Assembly: GCA_964343975.1 (NCBI GenBank)
Contig: CAYFLU010000146.1
Span: 1 to 8,434, forward strand
From: SCUN01 sp964343975
Lineage (GTDB): Bacteria > Acidobacteriota > Vicinamibacteria > Vicinamibacterales > SCN-69-37
Reading direction: 5' to 3'
DNA length: 8,434 bases
The notes below the pieces were generated by a model. That model was not told where the DNA came from. It saw only the letters and a list, made by a program, of their open reading frames with translations, and made no database searches. The number at the start of each line of letters is the position of its first letter. The first letter of the stretch is position 1. The position numbers and the translations under genes are program-made. This document shows positions 1-6,575 of this stretch, piece after piece.

Positions 1-1
1 C

Positions 2-757
2 CGCGCGGTAGACGATGCGGTCGACCTCGAATCGGATCCGGTGAAGGCGCGGCAGGCGCTCAAGGTGTGGCGCGCCGAAGTGGCGCGCGTGTTCGGCGCC
101 GACGCGCCGACAACGCCGCAGGGCGAAGCGCTGAAGCGGCTCGCCGCCGGGTTCTCGCTGCCGCGCGCGCAGTTCGATGCGCTCATCGATGGCGTCGGCA
201 TGGACATCACGCCACTGCGCTTCCAGACGTTCGAGGATCTGGAGCCGTACTGCCATCGCGTGGCCTCGTCGGTCGGCCTCATCTGCGCGGAGATCTTCGG
301 CTACCACGACCCGATCGTCCGCGACTACGCGCGTGACCTCGGTGTGGCGCTGCAGCTCACGAACATCCTGCGGGACGTGGGCGTGGACTACGCGCAGGGC
401 CGGTTGTATCTGCCGCTCGACGATCTCGCAAGGTTCGGTTGCACGGAAGCCGACATCGCGGCGGAAGTGGCCGCAGCAGGGCAGGGCGTGCGCTCGCCGA
501 AGGTGCGCGCGGTGCTCGAGCACATGGCGGCGCGCGCGCATGTGTATTTCTCGCGCGCCACACGCGTGCTGCCCGCGGCCGAGCGCCGCGCGGTGCTCGC
601 CGCCGAGATCATGCGTGCGATCTATCAAGAGACCTTGCGGCGCGTGGAAGCCGAGGGCTGTGATGTGTTCTCGCGCGTGATCCGCCTCAGTCGCTTCACG
701 CAGGCGCGCATCGCGCTTGGTGTGCTCGGGCAGACGCGGTTCGGCCGCCCGAGGTGA
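2..757 (+). CDS. hpnD: Presqualene diphosphate synthase HpnD, 5' end missing
   Basis: This is a trans-isoprenyl diphosphate synthase of the squalene/phytoene synthase family. Known HpnD condenses two farnesyl diphosphates to presqualene diphosphate, the first step of the HpnCDE route to squalene and hopanoids. The frame is open to the window edge, and the codons from position 2 read RAVDDAVD, the first Asp-rich motif that binds diphosphate-Mg2+, so the true start lies upstream. A GTG at 41 is in frame but would remove that motif. Further motifs are YCHRVASSVG (visible residues 83-92), ALQLTNILRD followed by VGVD (second Asp-rich motif, 121-129) and GRLYLP (about 133-138). About 251 residues are visible; the family is usually near 280, so roughly 30 are missing. 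The stop overlaps the start of hpnE by four bases. HpnC and CrtB are related alternatives. The spacing of LPRAQFDALIDGVGMD before the YC motif, and hpnE next door, favour HpnD. Confidence 0.88.
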   Translation, partial: RAVDDAVDLESDPVKARQALKVWRAEVARVFGADAPTTPQGEALKRLAAGFSLPRAQFDALIDGVGMDITPLRFQTFEDLEPYCHRVASSVGLICAEIFGYHDPIVRDYARDLGVALQLTNILRDVGVDYAQGRLYLPLDDLARFGCTEADIAAEVAAAGQGVRSPKVRAVLEHMAARAHVYFSRATRVLPAAERRAVLAAEIMRAIYQETLRRVEAEGCDVFSRVIRLSRFTQARIALGVLGQTRFGRPR

Positions 758-2115
758 GCGTGGGCGACGTCATTACCGCCGACGTCGCCGTGATCGGCGC
801 AGGCTGTGCCGGTGCCGCAGCCGCGGTCCGGCTCGCCGAGCGGGGCGCGCGCGTGGTCGTGATCGAGCAGGCGCCGCGGCTCGGCGGTCGCGCCTCTTCC
901 TTTCTCGACCGCGACAGCGGCGAGACACTCGACAACGGTCAGCACGCGCTCTTCGGCTGCTATCGCGCGACCTACGAGCTCCTCCGCCAACTGGGCACTG
1001 CCGCGCAGGCGTCCCTGCAATCGACGCTGTCACTCACGATGGTCGGCGGCCCTGAAGGCCGCGCGAGCACATTGCACTGCCCGGATCTGCCGTCGCCCTG
1101 GCATCTGCTCGTGGGGCTCCTTACGTGGAATGCCGTGCCGCTCGCCGATCGCGCGGCCGCGCGGCGGCTCGGCTACGTGCTGGAGAGCGCGCAACGCGAC
1201 GGCGCGGAGGCGACGGCGGCCCGGGTCGATCCGTCGCTGACGGTGGCCGAGTGGCTCACGCAGCATGAACAGCCCACGCAGCTTCGGCGCTGGCTCTGGG
1301 ATCCGCTCGTGTTCGCGGCGCTGAATCAGCCGCCGCACGTGGCGGCGGCGCGGCCGTTCGTGCGCGTGCTGGCCGAGATGTTCGGGCCGCGACCAGACGA
1401 TGCGTCCGTCGGGCTGCCGACGGTGCCGCTTGACGCGCTCATCGCCGCGCCCGCGATGCGCCTGGTCGAAGAGCGCGGCGGCCGTGTGCTGACGCGGCGT
1501 CCCGGCCGCATCGTCACGAGCGGCGCGCGCCTTGCGCATGTCGTGGTCGGCGACACGATCGTGCGTGCGTCGTCGATCGTGAGCGCGGTGCCGTGGCACG
1601 CGTTTCCGGCGCTGTTTGCGGAGTCGACGCCGGCGCCGCTCGCCGAGATTGCGACACATGCGGTGGCGATGCCCGCGTCGCCGATCGTCACTGTGTCGCT
1701 GTGGTTCGACCGCGATGTCATGCCGCGCGGCACGCCGTTTCTCGGGTTGGCGGACGGGACGATGCAGTGGTTCTTCGGCCGGCGCGCCATCACGGGCACG
1801 GGCACGAGCATCGCGGCGGTGTGCAGCGGCGCCACGGACATCCTCCGGCTCGAGAACGCCGACATCATCGCGCGCGCCGAGGCCGACGTGCGTCGCGCCC
1901 TGCCCGCTGCGCGCGGCGCGCGGTTGACGCGCGCGCTCGTCGTGCGTGAGCCGCGCGCGACGTTTTCACTCGCGCCGTCGGCGCCGCCGCGCCCGGCGAC
2001 GATCACGCCGATGCCCGGGTTCTTTCTGGCCGGCGACTGGACGGACACCGGGCTGCCGGCCACGATCGAAGGCGCGGTGCGCAGCGGTTTCGCAGCGGCC
2101 GACGCCATCCGCTAG
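754..2115 (+). CDS. hpnE: Hydroxysqualene dehydroxylase HpnE (FAD-dependent)
   Basis: This is a flavin-dependent amine-oxidase/phytoene-desaturase-fold protein of 453 residues, the usual HpnE length. Known HpnE reduces hydroxysqualene to squalene, the last step of the HpnCDE pathway. The N-terminus has a Rossmann dinucleotide-binding motif (VIGAGCAGAAAA, residues 13-24) with the ribose-binding Glu at residue 38 in VVIEQAP. It is followed by LGGRASSF (43-50) and the HpnE-typical DNGQH (60-64). The C-terminus has the second FAD-binding segment, FFLAGDWTDTGLPATIEGAV (423-442), continuing to the end. I chose the GTG at 754 because it forms a GTGA overlap with the hpnD stop; the GTG at 760 is equally in frame and would remove only two residues. 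There is no separate promoter, so co-transcription and coupled translation with hpnD are likely. A carotenoid desaturase is the main alternative, but the hpnD pairing and DNGQH make HpnE much more likely. Confidence 0.92.
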   Translation: MSVGDVITADVAVIGAGCAGAAAAVRLAERGARVVVIEQAPRLGGRASSFLDRDSGETLDNGQHALFGCYRATYELLRQLGTAAQASLQSTLSLTMVGGPEGRASTLHCPDLPSPWHLLVGLLTWNAVPLADRAAARRLGYVLESAQRDGAEATAARVDPSLTVAEWLTQHEQPTQLRRWLWDPLVFAALNQPPHVAAARPFVRVLAEMFGPRPDDASVGLPTVPLDALIAAPAMRLVEERGGRVLTRRPGRIVTSGARLAHVVVGDTIVRASSIVSAVPWHAFPALFAESTPAPLAEIATHAVAMPASPIVTVSLWFDRDVMPRGTPFLGLADGTMQWFFGRRAITGTGTSIAAVCSGATDILRLENADIIARAEADVRRALPAARGARLTRALVVREPRATFSLAPSAPPRPATITPMPGFFLAGDWTDTGLPATIEGAVRSGFAAADAIR

Positions 2116-2126
2116 CGCGCAGCCAC

Positions 2127-2132
2127 TACACT
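2127..2132 (+). promoter_or_regulatory. Possible -10 element (TACACT) for leaderless thiI
   Basis: TACACT lies in the 27-base gap between hpnE and thiI and ends 10 bases before the GTG start of thiI. No purine-rich Shine-Dalgarno sequence is visible in the gap, and no clear TTGACA-like -35 can be seen about 17 bases further upstream. Equivalent TANNNT hexamers precede the aldolase and MFS genes. The function is inferred from position and recurrence only. Confidence 0.35.
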
Positions 2133-2142
2133 GTCTCTACCC

Positions 2143-3312
2143 GTGTCTGTTCTCGTCATTCACTTCCTCGAACTCGCGCTCAAGGGCCGCAATCGGCCGT
2201 GGTTCGTGACCTCGTTCGTGCGCTCGATCCGGTTGCTGTTGGCGGATCAGCAGGTGTCGCACGTGCGGCACGTGCAGGGGCGGGTGGAAGCGCGCCTCGG
2301 CCCGGGCGCCGACTGGGCGGAGATCCGGCGGCGGTTGTCGCTTCTGCCCGGTGTGGCGAACTTCGCGCGCGCGGTCGAAGTGCCGCCCGATGTGGATGCG
2401 ATGTGGACCGCGCTCGCGCCGGAGCTCGACCGCTTTTCGCCGCGCACGTTCAAGGTGAAGGTGCGGCGCGTGAACAAGCAGTTCCCGGCGCCGTCGCCCG
2501 AGGTCGAGCGTACGCTCGGCGAGCGTGTCATCGCTGCGAAGGGCTGGGCGGTGGATCTGTCGAAGCCCGAGCTCACGCTGCGCGTGGAAGCGCTCGACAC
2601 GCACGCGCTTGTGTATGCCGAGCGCGAGCCGGGGGCGGGCGGTCTGCCACTCGGCACGGGCGGCAAAGTGCTGTGCTTGTTGTCGGGCGGCATCGATTCG
2701 CCGGTGGCCGCGTGGAAGATGATCCGCCGCGGCTGTCGCGCGTCGTTCATTCACTTCCACGCGTATCCGATCCTGTCGCGCGCGTCGCAAGAGAAGGTGC
2801 GCGAGCTCACGGCGGCGCTCACGCGCGCGCAGCTCACATCGCGGTTGTTCCTGGTGCCGTTCGGCGGTGTGCAGCAGCGCGTGGTGTTGTCGGTGCCGCC
2901 GCCGCTGCGCGTCGTGATGTACCGCCGCCTCATGGTGCGCATCGCCGAGGCCGTGGCCACGCGGCAGGGCGCGCTGGCGCTCGTCACCGGCGACGTCGTG
3001 GGGCAGGTGGCATCACAAACGCTCGAGAACATCGCGGCCGTGAATCAGGTGGCCACGATGCCGATCCTCCGTCCGCTCATTGGCGACGACAAGGAAGCGA
3101 TCACCGCCACCGCGCGGGCGATCGGCACGTACGACACATCGATCCTGTCGGACGAAGACTGTTGCACGCTCTTCACGCCGCCGTTGCCGTCCACACGCAC
3201 GACGCCTCGTCTCGTCGAGGAGGCGGAGGCCGCGCTCGATGTGCCCGCCCTCGTGCAGATGGCCCTCGATGCGGTCACGGTGGAGACGTTCCAGTTCCCG
3301 CCACGCCCCTGA
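2143..3312 (+). CDS. thiI: tRNA 4-thiouridine synthase ThiI, short form without rhodanese domain
   Basis: ThiI adenylates uridine 8 of tRNA and replaces its oxygen with sulfur; in some bacteria it also passes sulfur to thiamine thiazole synthesis. The 389-residue protein shows the domains in order. The N-terminal ferredoxin-like part carries ELALKGRNR (10-18). A THUMP RNA-binding domain covers roughly 60-165. The PP-loop ATP pyrophosphatase domain has SGGIDSPVAAWKM (181-193), FIHFHAYP (202-209), TGDVVGQVASQTLEN (282-296), RPLIGDDK (310-317) and EDCCTLF (338-344). The Cys340-Cys341 pair sits where ThiI proteins keep a functionally important cysteine. The protein ends about 45 residues later, so the C-terminal rhodanese domain of the roughly 480-residue E. 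coli enzyme is absent, as in many short ThiI proteins. The start is a GTG with no visible ribosome binding site. It lies 27 bases after hpnE with no functional link to hopanoids, so it is probably its own transcription unit. Confidence 0.93.
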   Translation: MSVLVIHFLELALKGRNRPWFVTSFVRSIRLLLADQQVSHVRHVQGRVEARLGPGADWAEIRRRLSLLPGVANFARAVEVPPDVDAMWTALAPELDRFSPRTFKVKVRRVNKQFPAPSPEVERTLGERVIAAKGWAVDLSKPELTLRVEALDTHALVYAEREPGAGGLPLGTGGKVLCLLSGGIDSPVAAWKMIRRGCRASFIHFHAYPILSRASQEKVRELTAALTRAQLTSRLFLVPFGGVQQRVVLSVPPPLRVVMYRRLMVRIAEAVATRQGALALVTGDVVGQVASQTLENIAAVNQVATMPILRPLIGDDKEAITATARAIGTYDTSILSDEDCCTLFTPPLPSTRTTPRLVEEAEAALDVPALVQMALDAVTVETFQFPPRP

Positions 3313-3322
3313 GAAGTCTTGA

Positions 3323-3328
3323 TAAGAT
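3323..3328 (+). promoter_or_regulatory. Possible -10 element (TAAGAT) for the aldolase gene
   Basis: TAAGAT lies in the short AT-richer gap after thiI, ending 8 bases before the ATG at 3337. The only purine run, GAGAAG at 3311-3316, is about 20 bases from that ATG, too far for a normal ribosome binding site. The GATAAG at 3321-3326 could instead be read as a very weak ribosome binding site. This is one of three matching TANNNT placements in the window. Confidence 0.33.
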
Positions 3329-3336
3329 TCCCATTC

Positions 3337-4350
3337 ATGAAGATGCCCCCCGGCAAGTTGGCTGGCATGAAAGCGGTTTCGGATGCGCGTGGCGTGATCG
3401 CGGCTGCCGCAATGGATCAGCGCGGCTCGCTCAGGAAGGCGCTCGCCAAGGAGAAGGGCGGCGAGATCACCGACGCGATGCTGGAGGAGTTCAAGAGCCT
3501 GGTTACCGAGGTGCTGACCCAGCACGCGAGTGCGATCCTGCTCGATCCGGAATGGGGCATCCCGGCGTCCAAGCGCCGCGCCAAGGGCTCGGGTCTGCTG
3601 ATGGCCTACGAGAAGACGGGCTACGACGCCAACACGCCGGGCCGTCTGCCGGACCTCCTCGATGCGTGGTCGGTGCGCCGTTTGAAGGAAGCCGGCGCCG
3701 ACTGCCTCAAGATCCTCCTCTACTACACGCCCTTCGATCCGAAGCCGGTCAACGAGTTCAAGCACGCGTGGGTCGAGCGCATCGGCGACGAGTGCCGCGC
3801 CAACGACATCCCGTTCTTCCTCGAGTTCGTCGGCTACGAAGAAGGCGCCGATGAAAAGGGCGCCGCCTACGCGAAGAAGAAGCCCGAGGTCGTGAAGGGC
3901 GCGATGGAAGAGTTCAGCAAGGACCGCTACGGCGTGGACGTCATGAAGGTCGAGATTCCGATCAACATGAAGTTCGTGGAAGGCGCCCAGTGCGCCGCGG
4001 CGGGCACGACGCCGGCCTACACGCGCGACGAAGCGAAGAAGCTCTTCAACTCGGTCGCGGCCGTCGCCAAGAAGCCGTTCATCTACCTGTCGGCCGGCGT
4101 GAGCAACGCCGAGTTCACCGAGTCGCTCGCCCTGGCGGCGGAAAGCGGCGTGAACTACTCCGGCGTGCTTTGCGGTCGCGCGACGTGGAAGGACGGCATC
4201 GCGATCTACGGCAAGGAAGGTGGCGACGCGTTCCGCAAGTGGCTCGAGACGAAGGGCGTCGAGAACATCAAGAACGTCAATGCCGCGCTCGCTCCCTGCA
4301 AACCGTGGTTCGCGTTCTACGGCGCGAAGTCGGCTGATGAACTCGCCTAA
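3337..4350 (+). CDS. lacD: LacD-like class I aldolase (tagatose/fructose 1,6-bisphosphate aldolase)
   Basis: This is a Schiff-base TIM-barrel aldolase of the LacD family, 337 residues against about 326 for Gram-positive LacD. Family members cleave tagatose 1,6-bisphosphate to dihydroxyacetone phosphate and glyceraldehyde 3-phosphate, and often accept fructose 1,6-bisphosphate. Visible landmarks are AMDQRGSL (25-32), SAILLDPEWG (65-74), YEKTGYD (91-97), KILLYY (125-130), FFLE with acid Glu163, DVMKVEIPIN with Schiff-base Lys204, FIYLSAGVSN and GVLCGRATW. The Glu163/Lys204 spacing matches the published LacD catalytic pair. I chose ATG 3337; TTG 3319 would add six residues with poor signal, and ATG 3343 is also possible. 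Arg codons are CGC or CGT with one AGG and no CGG, unlike the CGG-using neighbours, which suggests high expression. The gene ends inside the following hydrolase gene. It could be the cell's main glycolytic aldolase rather than a tagatose enzyme. Confidence 0.87.
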   Translation: MKMPPGKLAGMKAVSDARGVIAAAAMDQRGSLRKALAKEKGGEITDAMLEEFKSLVTEVLTQHASAILLDPEWGIPASKRRAKGSGLLMAYEKTGYDANTPGRLPDLLDAWSVRRLKEAGADCLKILLYYTPFDPKPVNEFKHAWVERIGDECRANDIPFFLEFVGYEEGADEKGAAYAKKKPEVVKGAMEEFSKDRYGVDVMKVEIPINMKFVEGAQCAAAGTTPAYTRDEAKKLFNSVAAVAKKPFIYLSAGVSNAEFTESLALAAESGVNYSGVLCGRATWKDGIAIYGKEGGDAFRKWLETKGVENIKNVNAALAPCKPWFAFYGAKSADELA

Positions 4351-6565
4351 GACGTCCCGTTCGATCCTGTTCTCCCTGACAAGCGCCGCGGTTGCGGCGC
4401 TTGTCGTTTGGGGCCACGCGCAAACCACCATCACGCGTCGTCCCGGCACCCTGCGTCTCGACGCGCCGATCGCCACCTGGGACGAAGGCGTGCCGCTCGG
4501 CAACGGCCTCATCGGCGCGCTCGCGTGGGGTGAGGGCGACGTGCTTCGCCTGTCGCTCGATCGCGGCGACCTCTGGGACAACCGTCGTCCCGAGATCTAC
4601 AGCCAGCCCGATTGGAACTACGCGACGATCAAACGTCTCGTCGCCGAAAAGAACCAGAAGGAGATGGAGCGGCTCTTCGACACGCCGTACGAAGCCGTGC
4701 CGTATCCCACGAAGTTGCCGGCGGGGCGCGTCGAACTGCGGTTCGCGGCAGGGGCGACGTTGTCGAATGTCGAACTCGATCTCGCCACCGCCGAGGCGCG
4801 CGCGCGGTATGCCGGCATGACGCCCGCGTCCGACCTCCGCATGTTCGTCGACGATGCGTTGCCGGTGGTGATGGTGTCGATGCCGGGCGCGACCGGCGCC
4901 GGGGCCGGGCCGGACCTCATTGTCACGGCGCCGACGGCCGTCGCGAAGCTCGGCTATCCGAAGGCGACCGCGATTGCCGACAGCGGCTATCGCGGGTACG
5001 TGCAACAGACGTCGACCGGGGCGCGGTATGGCGTGCTGGCGAAGATCGCGCCTGGCGCGCGCAGCACCCTGGCGATCACGGTGTTCACGGCGCGGGCCGG
5101 GCAGGATCCGCTGCCAGCGGCGAAGGCCGCGCTGACGCGCGCACTTGCGGATGGTTACGATCGCCGGCTCGCGGCGCACGTGCAGTGGTGGCGGCGCTTC
5201 TGGGCCACGTCGTCCGTGACGATTCCCGACGGGCGTCTCCAGCAACACTACGAACTCGTGAAGTACTTCTACGGCGCGGCCTCACGCGTGGGCGCGCCGC
5301 CGATGCCGCTTCAGGGCGTGTGGACCGCGGACAACGGCAACTTGCCGCCGTGGAAGGGCGACTACCACAACGACCTCAACACGCAGACGACCTACATCGC
5401 GTATCAAGCGGCCGGGCTCTTCGAGGCCGGCGAGAGCTTTCTGCGGTACATGAGCGGTTTGCTGCCGGAGTTCCGCGCGTTCGCGACGTCGTTCTACGGC
5501 GTCGACGGCGCGGTGGTGCCCGGCGTGATGGCGCAGGACGGGCGCGCCACCGCGGGCTGGGCGCAGTACTCGTTGTCGCCGACCAATGGCGCGTGGGTGT
5601 CGCACTTGTTTGCGCGGCACTGGCGCTACACGCGCGATCCGCTGTTTCTCGAGCGCGAGGCGTATCCGTTTTGTCGAGACGTCGCGACGGCCCTGGCGGC
5701 GCTGCTCGTCACCGGGCCAGACGGCAAGCGGCGGCTACCGCTCTCATCGAGCCCCGAGATCTTCGACAACTCGATGCGTGCCTGGCTGCCGCCGATGTCC
5801 AACTACGATCTCGCGCTCGTGCGCGGCGCCTTCACCGACATGGCGGAGCTCGAAGACGCGCGCGGCCGCGCGCTCGAAGCGGCGCGGTGGCGCGGTCTGG
5901 CGAAGACGCTGCCCGATGACGTCGTGGATCCGGCGACGGGCAGCCTGATGTTCGCCGACGGGCTACCCTACGACGCGTCGCATCGTCACTTCTCCCACGC
6001 GATCGGCATTCATCCGCTCGGCCAGCTCTCGCACGATCCGCAGATCACGAACCGCACGCTGGATGTGATCACGGCCAAGGGCACGCAGCAGTGGGTGGGC
6101 TACAGCTTCAGCTGGTTTGCCACGATGCTGGCGCGAGCCGGGCGCGGCGCTGAGGCGCTCGACTACCTGCAGAAGTACGAGCGGTCGTTCACGCTGAGGA
6201 ACGGCTTCCACGCGAACGGCGAGCAGACGCGGGAGGGCCTCTCGAACTTCCACTATCGTCCGTTCACGCTCGAGGGCAATTTCCTGGCGATGGAAGCCGT
6301 GCACGAGATGCTGCTGCAGAGCGATGGCGGCATCCTGCGTGTGTTTCCCGCCGTGCCGCCGACGTGGGCGGATGTGTCGTTCGAGCGTCTGCGTGCCGAA
6401 GGGGGGCTCATCGTCAGCGCCACCCGGCGCGGCGGCCGGACGACGCTCGTGAGGCTCGAGGCGACGGTTGACGGCACGGTGCGGCTGCTCGATCCGGTCA
6501 CGCGCAAGATCACTGAGCGCGCGATGACCAAAGGCCAGGTCATCGTCATGGCCGATCCCCAGTAG
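4337..6565 (+). CDS. Exported GH95-like glycoside hydrolase with divergent active site
   Basis: This 742-residue protein resembles glycoside hydrolase family 95, whose known members are alpha-L-fucosidases and some alpha-L-galactosidases. Residues 1-28 form a signal peptide: Lys/Arg-containing n-region, hydrophobic stretch and GHA|QT cleavage site. The N-terminal beta domain carries VPLGNGLIGALAWGEG (52-67) and RGDLWDNR (76-83). The (alpha/alpha)6 catalytic region follows with LQGVWTADNGNLPPW (325-339), a helical-barrel motif at 343-350 (YHNDLNTQ), SSPE (471-474), HRHFSH (549-554), VGYSFSW (587-593) and LEGNFLAMEAVHEMLLQSDGG (645-665). A C-terminal beta domain covers about 666-742. Glu474 aligns with the family's catalytic acid. 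Canonical members read NxN near residue 346 and QIDGNFG near 646, but this one has D346-L-N348 and LE646GNF, so specificity is uncertain. The ATG lies 14 bases inside the aldolase gene with a weak GAAG upstream; upstream in-frame codons overlap the aldolase and would bury the signal peptide. Confidence 0.78.
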   Translation: MNSPKTSRSILFSLTSAAVAALVVWGHAQTTITRRPGTLRLDAPIATWDEGVPLGNGLIGALAWGEGDVLRLSLDRGDLWDNRRPEIYSQPDWNYATIKRLVAEKNQKEMERLFDTPYEAVPYPTKLPAGRVELRFAAGATLSNVELDLATAEARARYAGMTPASDLRMFVDDALPVVMVSMPGATGAGAGPDLIVTAPTAVAKLGYPKATAIADSGYRGYVQQTSTGARYGVLAKIAPGARSTLAITVFTARAGQDPLPAAKAALTRALADGYDRRLAAHVQWWRRFWATSSVTIPDGRLQQHYELVKYFYGAASRVGAPPMPLQGVWTADNGNLPPWKGDYHNDLNTQTTYIAYQAAGLFEAGESFLRYMSGLLPEFRAFATSFYGVDGAVVPGVMAQDGRATAGWAQYSLSPTNGAWVSHLFARHWRYTRDPLFLEREAYPFCRDVATALAALLVTGPDGKRRLPLSSSPEIFDNSMRAWLPPMSNYDLALVRGAFTDMAELEDARGRALEAARWRGLAKTLPDDVVDPATGSLMFADGLPYDASHRHFSHAIGIHPLGQLSHDPQITNRTLDVITAKGTQQWVGYSFSWFATMLARAGRGAEALDYLQKYERSFTLRNGFHANGEQTREGLSNFHYRPFTLEGNFLAMEAVHEMLLQSDGGILRVFPAVPPTWADVSFERLRAEGGLIVSATRRGGRTTLVRLEATVDGTVRLLDPVTRKITERAMTKGQVIVMADPQ

Positions 6566-6568
6566 ACT
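6563..6568 (+). promoter_or_regulatory. Possible -10 element (TAGACT) for the MFS gene
   Basis: TAGACT begins with the TAG stop codon of the hydrolase gene and ends 7 bases before the ATG at 6576. The nine bases TAGACTGTC differ at one position from TACACTGTC in front of thiI. No Shine-Dalgarno sequence is visible in the 10-base gap. Because the TAG is also the stop codon, part of the match is forced by coding, which lowers confidence. Confidence 0.33.
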
Positions 6569-6575
6569 GTCGCGC

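Noticed and set aside
1030..2108. Two long minus-strand open frames opposite hpnE
   Set aside because: Both are Arg- or Ser/Ala-rich shadows without domains, opposite a gene with clear FAD-binding motifs along its length.
2257..2277. A short CACGTGC-type direct repeat or palindrome pair
   Set aside because: It lies inside the thiI coding sequence and encodes ordinary residues. Such GC-rich near-palindromes are frequent in this base composition, and no regulatory context supports a site.
3319..3336. TTG at 3319 as the aldolase start
   Set aside because: GAGAAG lies only two bases before it, too close to act as a ribosome binding site, and the six added residues are not part of the LacD fold. 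ATG 3337 gives catalytic numbering that fits the family.
2199..3854. A 551-codon plus-strand frame overlapping thiI and the aldolase in another phase
   Set aside because: The product is a low-complexity Arg/Ala/Gly string, and it crosses the end of one clear gene and the start of another. It is a GC-driven shadow.
4220..4336. In-frame upstream extension of the hydrolase gene from an ATG at 4220
   Set aside because: The added 39 residues are Ser/Arg-rich, lie wholly inside the aldolase gene and would put a long basic tail before the clean signal peptide that begins at 4337.
4375..4405. Inverted-repeat-like AAGCGCCGCGG / TGCGGCGCTT near the start of the hydrolase gene
   Set aside because: The pairing arms lie within the signal-peptide codons, where Ala/Leu-rich coding produces GCG/CGC runs. 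It follows the overlapping stop by about 30 bases and could fold, but there is no T-run and terminating here would cut the gene, so I do not call an attenuator.
3013..4581. A 522-codon open frame on the minus strand opposite thiI, the aldolase and the start of the hydrolase gene
   Set aside because: It spans three well-supported plus-strand genes, its product is Arg/Ala/Gly/Val-rich with no recognisable domain, and long antisense open frames are common in very GC-rich genes. No start signal or conserved motif supports it.
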